Origin: Balneatrix alpica DSM 16621
GTDB lineage: Bacteria; Pseudomonadota; Gammaproteobacteria; Pseudomonadales; Balneatricaceae
NCBI RefSeq assembly: GCF_000619885.1
Contig: NZ_KK211040.1
Span: forward strand, 186,001 to 250,000
Direction: 5' to 3'
DNA: 64,000 nt
The notes beneath the pieces are model-generated. The model was not told the DNA's origin, did no database searches, and was given only the letters and a program-made list of their open reading frames with translations. The position numbers and the translations under genes were made by a program. Each line of letters opens with the position of its first letter. The stretch's first letter is position 1. Positions 1-9,559 of this stretch are shown here, one piece after another.

Positions 1-2
1 TT

Positions 3-200
3 GCGATTCTGAAAGCAAACAGTCCCTCCTGCGGCAAAGGACAAATCTATGCTGGTCAGTTTGACGGCCAACTGATTCCAGGGGATGGCATGACCGCTGC
101 CACCTTGCAGCAGGCTGGCATTCGAGTCTTTAACGAGCATCAACTGGAACAGGTTGACGACTGCCTGCAACAGCTAGAAGCCAGCAGCGAAACTCGCTAA
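3..200 (+). CDS. DUF523 family protein, C-terminal part
   Basis: Only the last 65 residues are in the window; the gene begins upstream of base 1. The readable part opens with AILKANSPSCGKGQIYAG and continues with a LIPGDGMTAA segment. Both are typical of the C-terminal half of DUF523 proteins (the YbbK type), including the conserved SPSCG cysteine motif. The biochemical role of the family is not firmly known to me. The gene ends 39 bases before the next one on the same strand, so the two may be cotranscribed. The family call rests on recalled motif similarity. Confidence 0.75.
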   Translation, partial: AILKANSPSCGKGQIYAGQFDGQLIPGDGMTAATLQQAGIRVFNEHQLEQVDDCLQQLEASSETR

Positions 201-239
201 GCTTGCCGCCCCGCGCGGATTGATCAGGATCAGATAACG

Positions 240-740
240 ATGTACGACTTCAGCAGCCAAGCTACCGACAAGACCACGCTATACCAAGAACTTCAGGGTT
301 TTGCTCAGGGATTACTGAGCGACAGCCAGGACATGATTGTTAACCTGGCCCAGATTTCCTCCTTACTTTATCACCAGCTTCCAGATCTCAACTGGGCAGG
401 CTTCTACTTGGCACGTGGTCACGACACTTTGTTGCTAGGCCCTTACCAAGGCAAAGTCGCCTGCGTCAGCATTCCCTTCAGCAAGGGCGTATGCGGCGCC
501 GCAGCCCGTAGCGGACAGAGCCAATGCGTTGCAGATGTGCATACCTTCCCAGGCCATATTGCCTGCGATGCAGCCTCCCGCTCAGAAGTGGTCATCCCCC
601 TTTTCAGCCAGAATCGATTACTGGGTGTGTTGGATCTCGACAGCCCCCTACCCAACCGTTTTGATGCTGAAGATGTGGCAGGGCTAGAAGCGCTTTGCGC
701 CCTGCTGGTTGAACGCACCCACTGGTCATGGCAGTTCTGA
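240..740 (+). CDS. msrC: free methionine-(R)-sulfoxide reductase, GAF domain
   Basis: This 166-residue protein is a single GAF domain of the fRMsr (YebR) type, which reduces free methionine-R-sulfoxide in the cytoplasm using thioredoxin. The three family cysteines are present at 75, 85 and 109. Their spacing (10 and 24 residues) equals that of E. coli Cys84, Cys94 and Cys118. An extra cysteine lies at 96. The NWAGFYL segment near residue 51 and the VLDLDSP segment near 142 are also characteristic. The length is normal for the family. It stands between the DUF523 gene and proS on the same strand, and a GC-rich hairpin follows its stop codon. Confidence 0.9.
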   Translation: MYDFSSQATDKTTLYQELQGFAQGLLSDSQDMIVNLAQISSLLYHQLPDLNWAGFYLARGHDTLLLGPYQGKVACVSIPFSKGVCGAAARSGQSQCVADVHTFPGHIACDAASRSEVVIPLFSQNRLLGVLDLDSPLPNRFDAEDVAGLEALCALLVERTHWSWQF

Positions 741-751
741 CCGGCAAAAAC

Positions 752-781
752 TTGTGAGCAGGGGCCCCAAGCCCCTAGAAT
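752..781 (+). promoter_or_regulatory. putative sigma-70 promoter for proS
   Basis: TTGTGA at 752-757 and TAGAAT at 776-781 are separated by 18 bases, placing a transcription start near 788, about 30 bases before the proS start. The spacer contains the hairpin AGGGGC-CCCAA-GCCCCT, which could also help terminate the upstream gene. This is a visual match only. Confidence 0.35.
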
Positions 782-819
782 GCAATCTATTTTCCCTCAT
801 TGACTAACGAGCGAGTGCC

Positions 820-2541
820 ATGCGAGCGAGCCAACTGCTGATCGCCACCCTCAAAGAAACCCCCTCTGATGCAGAAGTCATCAGCCACCAGCTGATGCTA
901 CGCGCTGGTTTTATCCGCAAACTAGCCTCCGGCATGTACACCTGGCTGCCTCTTGGCCTGCGTACCCTACGCAAGGTTGAGCGCATTGTCCGTGAAGAGA
1001 TGGACCGTTCTGGCGCCCAGGAAATTCTGATGCCAGGCGTGCAGCCTGCCGAACTCTGGCAAGAGTCCGGCCGCTGGGAACAATATGGTCCCGAGCTGCT
1101 ACGTTTACAGGATCGCCATGAGCGCCCCTTCTGCCTGGGCCCCACCCATGAAGAAGTGGTCACCGACCTGTTTCGCCGTGAAGTAAGCTCCTATAAGCAG
1201 CTGCCCATCAATCTTTATCAGATTCAGACCAAGTTCCGCGATGAAATTCGCCCCCGTTTCGGCGTGATGCGTGGCCGCGAGTTCATTATGAAGGATGCCT
1301 ACTCCTTCCATCTGAACCAGGAATCGCTGGCCGCCACCTATGATGTGATGCATGACACCTACAGCCGCATCTTTACCCGCCTTGGCTTGGATTTCCGCCC
1401 GGTACAGGCTGATTCCGGCTCCATTGGCGGCAGCCGCTCCCACGAGTTCCATGTGCTGGCCAACTCAGGTGAAGACTTAATCGCCTTCTCTGACAGCAGT
1501 GATTACGCCGCTAACATTGAGATGGCAGAAGCCGTCGCCCCCAACCAGGAACGCGCCGCCCCCAGCGAACAACTGCGCCTGGTCGACACCCCTAATACTC
1601 GTACTATTGCTGACTTGGTGGAAAAACATGGCCTGCCCATTGAGAAAACCATCAAGACCCTGATCGTTGCCGCTTCCGAAGAAGTGGAAGCCGGCTTCGT
1701 CGCCCTCTTGATTCGCGGCGACCATGAGCTAAACGAAATCAAAGCAGAAAAACTGCCGGAAGTGGCCAGCCCATTGCGCTTTGCCACCGAAGAAGAAATT
1801 CGCCCGATTATTGGTGCCGGTCCAGGTTCCTTAGGCCCATTAAACCTGGCCATTCCCTGCATCGTTGACCGCAGCGTAGCGGTTATGAGCGACTTTGGTG
1901 CGGGCGCCAACATCGACGGCAAGCACTACTTCGGCCTGAACTGGGAGCGCGACCTGCCCCTGCCCAAGGTAGCGGATTTGCGCAATGTGGTTGAAGGTGA
2001 CCCCAGCCCCGACGGCAAAGGCACACTCAGCATCAAACGCGGTATCGAAGTCGGACATATTTTCCAGCTGGGTGATAAATACAGCGCCGCTATGAACGCC
2101 ACCGTACTGGATGAAAACGGTAAGCGCAGCGTGGTCACCATGGGTTGCTATGGCATTGGTGTCACTCGCGTTGTTGCCTCCGCCATCGAACAAAACCATG
2201 ATGACAAAGGCATCATCTGGCCCGATGCACTGGCACCCTTCCAGATTGCTCTCGTCCCCCTTAACGCCGATCGCAGTGAAGAGGTTGCCAAAGCCAGTGA
2301 GGAGCTCTACCAGCGCCTGCAGCAAATGGGCTATGACGTCCTGCTTGATGATCGTAAGGAGCGCCCGGGGGTCAAATTTGCCGACATGGAACTGATCGGC
2401 ATTCCCCATCGCTTTGTGATCAGCGACCGTGGCCTGGCCAAGGGCACGCTGGAATACAAACACCGTCGCGCCGCTGACAACGAAGACGTCAGCCTCGCCG
2501 AGCTTGATGCATGGCTAGCCGCCAAGGTCGAGCGCTGCTAA
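820..2541 (+). CDS. proS: prolyl-tRNA synthetase
   Basis: ProS charges tRNA-Pro with proline in the cytoplasm. At 573 residues it matches the long bacterial type (E. coli 572) that carries an inserted editing domain. The order is class II catalytic core with motif 2 ([17 protein letters not shown], about residues 138-155), the insertion domain for hydrolysing mischarged Ala-tRNA (about 220-405, with GPGSLGP near 332), motif 3 ([11 protein letters not shown] from about 445), and a C-terminal anticodon-binding domain beginning near QIALVPLN. The ATG at 820 gives the family N-terminus [13 protein letters not shown]. The following gene starts inside its last codons. Confidence 0.97.
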   Translation: MRASQLLIATLKETPSDAEVISHQLMLRAGFIRKLASGMYTWLPLGLRTLRKVERIVREEMDRSGAQEILMPGVQPAELWQESGRWEQYGPELLRLQDRHERPFCLGPTHEEVVTDLFRREVSSYKQLPINLYQIQTKFRDEIRPRFGVMRGREFIMKDAYSFHLNQESLAATYDVMHDTYSRIFTRLGLDFRPVQADSGSIGGSRSHEFHVLANSGEDLIAFSDSSDYAANIEMAEAVAPNQERAAPSEQLRLVDTPNTRTIADLVEKHGLPIEKTIKTLIVAASEEVEAGFVALLIRGDHELNEIKAEKLPEVASPLRFATEEEIRPIIGAGPGSLGPLNLAIPCIVDRSVAVMSDFGAGANIDGKHYFGLNWERDLPLPKVADLRNVVEGDPSPDGKGTLSIKRGIEVGHIFQLGDKYSAAMNATVLDENGKRSVVTMGCYGIGVTRVVASAIEQNHDDKGIIWPDALAPFQIALVPLNADRSEEVAKASEELYQRLQQMGYDVLLDDRKERPGVKFADMELIGIPHRFVISDRGLAKGTLEYKHRRAADNEDVSLAELDAWLAAKVERC

Positions 2542-3086
2542 GGCACTTACAAGCCGCCCTCCGGGGCGGTTTGTTTTTCATTGCCCTTAGCAACCCTAGC
2601 CAGGCTGACAACCTGGCCGGCATTGAGTTTGCCAGCCGTCACCCCCTGGCTTACGCCGACCCCTATTTAAGTCAGGTCTGGCTTATCAGCCAAAGTGAAC
2701 GCCTGCAACCTTATCTGCCGGAGGCCAACCAGCGACAACAACTGCTGCACGCCACCTTAACAGCAGCAGCGGAATATCAGCTTGATCCCGATTTGCTACT
2801 GGCCATCATGCATGTGGAGAGTCACTTCGATCGCTTTGCCGTCTCCCGTGCGGGGGCAATTGGCGTCATGCAGATTATGGGATTTTGGCGGCAAGAGCTG
2901 GAACAGGAAGGGGCGAATCTGCTCGATACCCCCACCAACATCAGGATGGGCAGTCGCATTCTGCATCATTATTTGCAACGCGAGCAGGGTCGGATAGCCT
3001 GGGCGCTCAGTCGTTACAATGGCAGCAGCGGCCAAGCGAATTACGTTCTTAAAGTACAAAAGTGGTGGCTTTACTACCGCTCCTAA
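2511..3086 (+). CDS. secreted SLT-domain lytic transglycosylase
   Basis: This 191-residue protein has an N-terminal signal peptide (basic residues 1-18, hydrophobic GGLFFIALS, likely cleavage after NPSQA at 32). A lysozyme-like SLT domain covers about residues 90-190. The expected catalytic glutamate is Glu103 in HVESHFD, followed by GVMQIM and ALSRYNGS, the usual family landmarks. It should cleave peptidoglycan glycan strands in the periplasm, releasing anhydromuropeptides. The start at 2511 lies inside proS, a 31-base overlap in another frame, and gives the only complete signal peptide. The proS terminator hairpin sits inside the signal-peptide codons. TTG at 2571 is an alternative start, but it would lose the charged N-terminus. 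Confidence 0.85.
   Translation: MASRQGRALLRHLQAALRGGLFFIALSNPSQADNLAGIEFASRHPLAYADPYLSQVWLISQSERLQPYLPEANQRQQLLHATLTAAAEYQLDPDLLLAIMHVESHFDRFAVSRAGAIGVMQIMGFWRQELEQEGANLLDTPTNIRMGSRILHHYLQREQGRIAWALSRYNGSSGQANYVLKVQKWWLYYRS
2552..2578 (+). terminator. intrinsic terminator of proS, inside the next gene
   Basis: The stem CCGCCC-TCCG-GGGCGG (2554-2569) is followed by TTTGTTTTT. It is a textbook rho-independent terminator placed 12 bases after the proS stop, but it lies within codons 15-23 of the lytic transglycosylase gene. Confidence 0.75.
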
Positions 3087-3120
3087 GCCTTGATTCCCGC
3101 CAACATTAACTGTGCAACAA

Positions 3121-3420
3121 TCATCTTTGCGCATCCGCCAGTACCACAAAGCCCTGGCAAGTCGGGTCCCACTCCGCCAACACAACCTGCACCTCAGCCA
3201 CCTTGGCCAACTCAGGCCCCTTTGCCAACCAGGTTTCCAGGTGTCGCACCTGTTGCGGCGCCCCCTGCGCCCAAACCTCCACATCGCCATTATGCAGATT
3301 ACGTACCCACCCACTCAGCCCCAGTGCCTGAGCCTGCTCTTTAGTGGATTGACGAAACCAGACACCCTGTACCCGCCCGACCACTCGGGCATGGATAGCT
3401 AACTGATTGACTGTACTCAT
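3121..3420 (-). CDS. acyP: acylphosphatase
   Basis: This 99-residue cytoplasmic enzyme hydrolyses acyl phosphates such as carbamoyl phosphate or 1,3-bisphosphoglycerate. The signature GRVQGVWFR holds the phosphate-binding Arg23, and GWVRNLHNGDVEV holds the catalytic Asn41; both positions match the family numbering. A GGAGG ribosome site lies 4 bases upstream of the ATG. It follows the yihY-like gene by 10 bases on the same strand, so they probably form a two-gene operon. Its end converges with the lytic transglycosylase gene. Confidence 0.95.
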   Translation of the reverse strand: MSTVNQLAIHARVVGRVQGVWFRQSTKEQAQALGLSGWVRNLHNGDVEVWAQGAPQQVRHLETWLAKGPELAKVAEVQVVLAEWDPTCQGFVVLADAQR

Positions 3421-3430
3421 CTTTCCTCCA

Positions 3431-4669
3431 TCACTGCTGCTTAGCAGGCAAAATCAGATGTGCCAGGGATGCATTAAAATGCTGCCCTCGCTGCTCACGC
3501 CAACTACTCAGGAGCGCACTCCACTGCTTCTGCCAGCTCAACTCAATCGCCGCCTGTGCCTGTTCCGGCAACGGCCAGGGCAAACGTTGCAGCCAGTCCT
3601 CCAGGGTTAAATAGTGAATATCCACCAGCAATAACCACTCGCCCTGCTCACTGCGCTCCAACAGGCGGGCATGTGCCAAGGCCGCCAACACCTGCTCCAG
3701 CGGCTCCCCCGCCACCTGCAACTGTTGTCCTAACCAGGGTTCATCCGCTCCCTGCCCCTGCTGTTGGCGCTGCCACAGCAGACCCATCAGTGCCAATGCC
3801 AGGGTAAAAGGCTCCCACTGCCCTTGCCCCTGATAACGGCGCTGGCTCAATGCATGCACCCAATAAGCGCCAAAAATGATAATCAGCCAGGAGATATACA
3901 CCCACAACAAAAACAACGGAATAGCGGCAAAGGCACCATAGACCAATTGGTAAGAGGGGAACTGCGTCACATAAAAGGCAAAACCGGCCTTTGCCAGGGT
4001 AAATAACAATGCCGCCATCACACCACCTAACAAAGCATGGCGCCAAGGTACCGGGCAATTGGGCACCGCCCAATATAACAAGGCAAACGCCAGGGTACTC
4101 AGAGCAATGGGCATCAACTCCAGCAGGCGCAAACGCCCGGCCAAATCCGTCACATCAGTAAAAAGCGGCAGAGTGTTGATATAGGAACTAATGGCAAAGG
4201 CTGCTCCCAGCAGCAAAGGCCCCAATGACAGCACGGCCCAATAGAGCAAGAAACTGGCCACCCCCTGCCGATTACGTGGCACCCCCCAAATCCGATTAAA
4301 GGTACTTTCAATGCTTTTCAGCATCATAAAGGCCGTCACAATCAAAAATACCACCCCGATCCAGGTCAGCTGGCGCGCCTGCTGGGTAAAAGCCTGCAGA
4401 TACTGCTGCAGAGCCTGACCACTCTCGGGCATAAAGTGTGAGAACAAGAAGGTCTGAATATCCGCCCCCACTTCCTGTGAAAATGGCAAGGACGCCAGCA
4501 TCGAATAGGTCACCGTCATCAAGGGCACCACCGCAAACAGCGTGGTATAGGTCATCGCCGCGCCATGTAATAACCCCTGCCCTTTAATAAAAGCGCGTAA
4601 CACCTGCACCACTAACACCAGTGGCGATGCCGTTGATAATCGCTGCACAACCTGTCCTAACTCAGCCAT
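3431..4669 (-). CDS. YihY/BrkB family inner-membrane protein
   Basis: This 412-residue protein has a hydrophobic N-terminal two thirds (about six membrane segments between residues 30 and 270) and a soluble glutamine-rich C-terminal part. The AAMTYTTLFAVVPLMTV segment near residue 40 and the WGVPRNRQG segment near 130 are hallmarks of the YihY (formerly mis-named RNase BN) family. The function of the family is not settled; a transport or envelope role is often assumed. The C-terminal extension after residue 280 resembles that of other gammaproteobacterial members. It is transcribed with the acylphosphatase gene and divergently from arsC. Confidence 0.88.
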   Translation of the reverse strand: MAELGQVVQRLSTASPLVLVVQVLRAFIKGQGLLHGAAMTYTTLFAVVPLMTVTYSMLASLPFSQEVGADIQTFLFSHFMPESGQALQQYLQAFTQQARQLTWIGVVFLIVTAFMMLKSIESTFNRIWGVPRNRQGVASFLLYWAVLSLGPLLLGAAFAISSYINTLPLFTDVTDLAGRLRLLELMPIALSTLAFALLYWAVPNCPVPWRHALLGGVMAALLFTLAKAGFAFYVTQFPSYQLVYGAFAAIPLFLLWVYISWLIIIFGAYWVHALSQRRYQGQGQWEPFTLALALMGLLWQRQQQGQGADEPWLGQQLQVAGEPLEQVLAALAHARLLERSEQGEWLLLVDIHYLTLEDWLQRLPWPLPEQAQAAIELSWQKQWSALLSSWREQRGQHFNASLAHLILPAKQQ

Positions 4670-4773
4670 AACAACTCCCTGACTCTGCCAAGCGCAATGG
4701 CTCCTGCTACCGATTTGCTTGCCATCACTGGAAAAACTTAAAATACGGGGCTTTCAGACTCAAGGAAAGCGCT

Positions 4774-5726
<953 letters not shown>

Positions 5727-5727
5727 G

Positions 5728-6105
5728 ATGTCGGCCCCCGCCCCCTTTAAACTTCGCCTTTGCCGACTACTGGTGATGAGCTGCCTGCCAGGCCTGATTG
5801 CCCTCTACAGCGCCTGGTACCTATGGATACTACCGCCCCAGGGGATCAGCCCCTGGTTACCCTGGGGATTGCATGCGCTGCCCTTGTTGCTGTTTCTGCC
5901 CAGCATTAGCCAAGGTAAATTACGTCCCCATGCCTGGCTGTGTTTTTTACTGCTGCTTTACTTTACCAGCTCGGTGCTGGCCCTGATGATACCGACCAAA
6001 ATGCTGCTCGCCGCAGTGGAGCTGACGTTAATTTGCCTGCTGTTTACTGCGGCCATGATGTATACCCGCTGGCAAAGCCGCTGGCTGAAAGGTGAGCTGA
6101 ACTAA
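5728..6105 (+). CDS. DUF2069 inner-membrane protein
   Basis: This 125-residue protein has about four predicted membrane helices (near residues 12-32, 45-57, 68-90 and 94-112) and short polar ends. Its position directly after arsC and wrbA is where DUF2069 proteins are found in related genomes, and the PTKMLLAAVEL segment fits that family. No enzymatic motif is visible and the function is unknown. The gene begins one base after the wrbA stop. It converges with the zinc-ribbon gene, with a long hairpin between them. Confidence 0.8.
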   Translation: MSAPAPFKLRLCRLLVMSCLPGLIALYSAWYLWILPPQGISPWLPWGLHALPLLLFLPSISQGKLRPHAWLCFLLLLYFTSSVLALMIPTKMLLAAVELTLICLLFTAAMMYTRWQSRWLKGELN

Positions 6106-6125
6106 CCTGCCAGCCCGATAAAACA

Positions 6126-6165
6126 ATAGGGCCAAGGTAACGGTTCGCCATCACCTTGGCCCTAT
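6126..6165 (-). terminator. terminator hairpin between convergent genes
   Basis: A perfect 13-base stem (ATAGGGCCAAGGT at 6126-6138 with its complement at 6153-6165) encloses a 14-base loop. On the minus strand it is followed by TGTTTTAT, so it fits best as the terminator of the hda-side transcript. It may also slow the DUF2069 transcript. Confidence 0.6.
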
Positions 6166-6199
6166 CTCAGTGAGCCCTGTCCAGCAACGGATAACGAAG

Positions 6200-6412
6200 C
6201 TATTCAAAGTCCTCTTCAATTTCCGTAATGACACTGCTACCACACTTCACGCACTTCCCCTCCACATAAATACGCCCTTCCAGCTCATACTCCTGTGGTT
6301 CGGTCATACCCAGATCCATCTCCATACAGGTGTTGCACCAAGTCTGCTGCAAAAAAGCCTGCTGATCATCCTGGCTACGTTTAGAGAAATCACGGGGAAT
6401 CGCTTTTGCCAT
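6200..6412 (-). CDS. small two-CxxC zinc-ribbon protein, function unknown
   Basis: This 70-residue acidic protein has two cysteine pairs, CNTC and CVKC, about 30 residues apart. That spacing suggests a zinc ribbon, but no catalytic motif is present. The ATG at 6412 is preceded by GGAG at a 7-base spacing; an in-frame TTG four codons upstream is less likely. It lies 18 bases downstream of hda on the same strand and is probably cotranscribed with it. I do not recognise a named family. A metal-binding adaptor or a small regulator are both possible. Confidence 0.8.
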   Translation of the reverse strand: MAKAIPRDFSKRSQDDQQAFLQQTWCNTCMEMDLGMTEPQEYELEGRIYVEGKCVKCGSSVITEIEEDFE

Positions 6413-6430
6413 ACTGGGCTCCAACTACGA

Positions 6431-7135
6431 CTACCAACCCAGGGTAGTCTTAACAAAGGGAATCGTGAGTTTACGTTTAGCGGCAAAGGAGGCGTCATCC
6501 AGCTTCTCTAAGACCGCCAGCAGTGCCCGACTGCCACGAGGCGCCCGGGACAAAATAAAGCGCGCCACCTCATCGGGCAAATCCATTCCCCGTGCGTGGG
6601 CGTGTAGTTTTAACGCCTGTAAGCGCCCATTATCATCCAACTGCTGTAACTGCAGCACCATGCCCCAGCTCAGCCGCGACTGTAAATCCGCCAGACTGAG
6701 TGGTAGCTGCCGCGGAGGCATGCTAGCCCCGACTAACAGCGGTTTCTGCTGCTCGCGCAGGCGATTGAATAAATGGAACACCCCTTCTTGCCAGGCAGGA
6801 TTGGTAGCAATGACCTGGATATCATCCAGGCATACCAAATCCAATTGATCGAGATTTTCCAGCAAAGCTACCGGGTAGTCTGCCAACTCAGCCATCGGCA
6901 AATACACCGCAGCCCGCCCCGCTTTACCCGCCAGATGACAGGCTGCCTGCAGCAAATGGCTCACTCCGGCCCCTGTACTTCCCCACAGGTATAAAAACTG
7001 CTCAGCCTGGGGCTGCCATAGGCCACGCACACTGGCCACCGCCAGTTCATTACCTTGGTCGACAAAGTTTTCCAAGGTGGCATCTTCACGCAGCTGTAGC
7101 CACAAGGGCAATTGCACTGGCCCCTTAGCGACCAT
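6431..7135 (-). CDS. hda: DnaA regulatory inactivator Hda
   Basis: Hda binds the DNA-loaded beta clamp and stimulates ATP hydrolysis by DnaA, which limits re-initiation of replication. At 234 residues it is a single DnaA-like AAA+ domain without the DnaA DNA-binding domain. The N-terminus VQLPLWLQL carries the clamp-binding QL-type motif. The P-loop WGSTGAGVSH lacks the usual lysine, as in E. coli Hda. A Walker B region (LVCLDDIQVI) and the arginine-containing C-terminal lid (SRAPRGSRALL) follow. Neighbours perM-like, purM and purN match the conserved hda neighbourhood. Confidence 0.93.
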   Translation of the reverse strand: MVAKGPVQLPLWLQLREDATLENFVDQGNELAVASVRGLWQPQAEQFLYLWGSTGAGVSHLLQAACHLAGKAGRAAVYLPMAELADYPVALLENLDQLDLVCLDDIQVIATNPAWQEGVFHLFNRLREQQKPLLVGASMPPRQLPLSLADLQSRLSWGMVLQLQQLDDNGRLQALKLHAHARGMDLPDEVARFILSRAPRGSRALLAVLEKLDDASFAAKRKLTIPFVKTTLGW

Positions 7136-7194
7136 GCTGAATACCTATTTGCATCATGGTTAAGGCTCTATCTCTCGCTGCTGTCATCTAGCCG

Positions 7195-8304
7195 CTACTG
7201 GGGTGGAGGAAGATCATCACTGCTTTCAGGCTTAATCCGCGCCGCGCCGGGCGCGCGATTATACAGGTGACTCGACTTATAGTGACCATGTACATGACTG
7301 AGAAACACCCGAATCACCGCAGCAATCGGCAACGCCAACAAAATGCCAGTCAGGCCAAATAACTGCCCCCCCGCCAGGATGGCAAAAATAACCGCCACAG
7401 GGTGCAAACCGATCCGGTCGCCAACCAGCCAGGGGGTTAACACCATACCCTCCAGCATTTGGCCCACCATAAACACTACCCCCACCCCTATCAGGGGGGT
7501 AAGGGTATCGAACTGCAGTAGCGCCGCAATCAGGGCGGCACCCAAACCGACAATCATACCCAGGTAGGGCACGATACTGGCCAACCCCGCCAGCATGCCA
7601 ATTAACAGTGCAAGCTTTAACCCCACCAGCGATAGACCCAGGGCGTAAATTCCCCCCAACGCCACCATGACAGTGAGTTGTCCGCGCATAAAGGAGCTCA
7701 AAACTTCATCGCACTCACTGGCCCAGCTACTTACTACCGGCTCGACATTGCGGGGCAATAACTCGCGAATTTTCGCCACCAATACATCCCAATCGCGCAG
7801 TAAATAAAAGGTCACCACCGGAATCAGGGCCAAGTTCGCCCCCCAGGCCAATACATCCAGGCTCGACTTGGTCGCACTGGTTAACAGACCCGTGACAATA
7901 TCGGTGGTTTGCTGCCAGTTTGCCGTTAATGCCTGCCGCACTTTGGCCAGCAACTGCGCATCCAGCTCAACCCCTAGGGTGACCTGCAACCAGGGCAACA
8001 CCTGCTTTTGCAGCACCTCCAAAGCCTGGGGAATCAACTGTGCCAAGGCTTCTAACTGTCGCCCCAGCAGCGGCAACAGCAGCAACAATACCCCCAACAA
8101 AATCAATGTCATGATGAAGAACAATGTCACTACCGCCCAGGTGCGGCTCATGCCCCTCGCCTCCAGGCGATCCGCCAACGGATCAGCCAGATAGGCTAGC
8201 AACATTCCGATCAGGAAAGGGGCCAGGATAGGTTGCAGTAGATACAGCAACAGGGCACAGCCCGCCGCCATCAAAAGCAGCCAACGTTCCTGCGCCGTGG
8301 TCAT
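7195..8304 (-). CDS. AI-2E family transporter (PerM-like)
   Basis: This 369-residue polytopic membrane protein belongs to the AI-2 exporter (PerM/YdiK) superfamily. It shows an N-terminal helix pair, a periplasmic loop around residues 65-140 rich in Leu and Gln, and a C-terminal helix bundle containing the characteristic GLASIVPYLGMIVG segment followed by LTGILLALPIAAV. The substrate cannot be predicted; members export AI-2, ions or other solutes. The ATG at 8304 shares ATGA with the end of the DUF2066 gene and follows AGGTG, so it is preferred over a TTG five codons upstream. Confidence 0.88.
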   Translation of the reverse strand: MTTAQERWLLLMAAGCALLLYLLQPILAPFLIGMLLAYLADPLADRLEARGMSRTWAVVTLFFIMTLILLGVLLLLLPLLGRQLEALAQLIPQALEVLQKQVLPWLQVTLGVELDAQLLAKVRQALTANWQQTTDIVTGLLTSATKSSLDVLAWGANLALIPVVTFYLLRDWDVLVAKIRELLPRNVEPVVSSWASECDEVLSSFMRGQLTVMVALGGIYALGLSLVGLKLALLIGMLAGLASIVPYLGMIVGLGAALIAALLQFDTLTPLIGVGVVFMVGQMLEGMVLTPWLVGDRIGLHPVAVIFAILAGGQLFGLTGILLALPIAAVIRVFLSHVHGHYKSSHLYNRAPGAARIKPESSDDLPPPQ

Positions 8305-9359
8305 GGTTGCACCTGCCAAAAATAGCGCAGTACCTGTGGATTGCTGCCGGAGGTTTGTTGCAAACGTCGCTCCAAAGCCAATGCCTGTTCAAGCTGGCTC
8401 AAATCACCACGGGTATTAATTTTGACTCGCACCGAGTCCCCCACCAGCCATTCCAATTGATAGGACTCAATGATGGACAAGCTCTGCAAAAAGCGCTCTA
8501 GCTGCTGCCAGTCGGTAAAGCTGCGCATCCCTGCCACCTCAAGGGCAAGATGCTCACCTGAGGTGGCCTGATAAACGCCGTAGTTACCCGCCAAGTGCTC
8601 AGCCAACTGAGCAATCACATCCGTGCCGATTTGCTCTAACTGCGGCTGCTCACTGCTAAAGGACACCTTGCGGCCTTGCGCATCCAGCAGCTGCCACTGG
8701 CTGTGCCACTGGGTATCCTGCTGATAAACCCGTCCCACTAACACCTGATCCGCCCGATAACGTTCAGACGCTGCCTGGATCGGTTGGGCAAAAAAGCCCC
8801 ATACTGCCGCCTCATCCAGTGCCAGCTCATCCTGCAAATCAAGTAAGGGACGATACAGCGGCACTCCTCGATCACGGGCGGCTTGCTGCATAGCAATACT
8901 GAGTGGGTGCTCCCCCACTAACATGCGCGCGCCCTCTTCTTCCACCGCCAGCCATAGCAGCACTGCAGGGCGGTTATCCCCCCACGCGGCTAAACCAGCC
9001 TGTTTCAGCAGGGTCAAGATGGCATTGGCATCAAACTCCAGCACCAGCTCAAAGCCAGCGGGGGCATTTTGATAGTGATAGGTCAGTAAGTAGTTTTCAG
9101 GTCGCTCCAGCGCCGTTTGGATATTGTCATTGCGCAATAAAGCCTGACGCCCAAGCACCTTCAACAGCACCTGTTGCAAGCCAGCCTGAATACTCGCCTG
9201 ACGAGTCGCCTCCGTCTGCTCCGCCACCTCGATGCGAGCATGGTAGAGCTCACCCAACGTCACTGCCTGAACGGGTAGTCCGCTCCACAGCAAACAGAGT
9301 AACAGCATCACACTGGCGTAGCGTTGCACCTTCACCCTTGGCTCCTTGTTGCTATCCAT
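8301..9359 (-). CDS. DUF2066 secreted protein
   Basis: This 352-residue protein has an N-terminal signal peptide (hydrophobic ASVMLLLCLLWSGLPVQA) and no further membrane segment, so it is probably periplasmic. Family function is unknown. DUF2066 genes lie between purM and the PerM-like gene in related bacteria, as here. Two starts are credible: ATG 9359 (with AAAGG upstream) and GTG 9335, which has a better AAGGAG at 6 bases and would give the more typical signal peptide MKVQRYASVMLLL. Its stop overlaps the transporter start by four bases, implying coupled translation. Confidence 0.82.
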   Translation of the reverse strand: MDSNKEPRVKVQRYASVMLLLCLLWSGLPVQAVTLGELYHARIEVAEQTEATRQASIQAGLQQVLLKVLGRQALLRNDNIQTALERPENYLLTYHYQNAPAGFELVLEFDANAILTLLKQAGLAAWGDNRPAVLLWLAVEEEGARMLVGEHPLSIAMQQAARDRGVPLYRPLLDLQDELALDEAAVWGFFAQPIQAASERYRADQVLVGRVYQQDTQWHSQWQLLDAQGRKVSFSSEQPQLEQIGTDVIAQLAEHLAGNYGVYQATSGEHLALEVAGMRSFTDWQQLERFLQSLSIIESYQLEWLVGDSVRVKINTRGDLSQLEQALALERRLQQTSGSNPQVLRYFWQVQP

Positions 9360-9559
9360 TCACGACCTTTGCTGCTCTGCCTGGGCCACCTGCAACCACA
9401 TGCTCTGCATGCCAGAAACAGCCGTCGTTTTGACAAACTGCTGGGATAGTATCACCCCCAAGGCAGTGCGCCCAGTACAGGAGTCGCCTCCCTTCGGTTG
9501 AGCTGCTAAAATAGCCCCCTGATTTTTCTCTCTCCCTTTTAGTTTGGCATTGGAACCGA

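Noticed and set aside
1840-2463. 207-codon open frame antisense to proS
   Set aside because: It lies wholly within the conserved proS gene, its composition is a mirror of the sense codons, and it has no ribosome site or family resemblance.
8903-9433. 176-codon plus-strand frame across DUF2066 start
   Set aside because: Pro/Ala/Ser-rich low-complexity product antisense to DUF2066, typical of a shadow frame.
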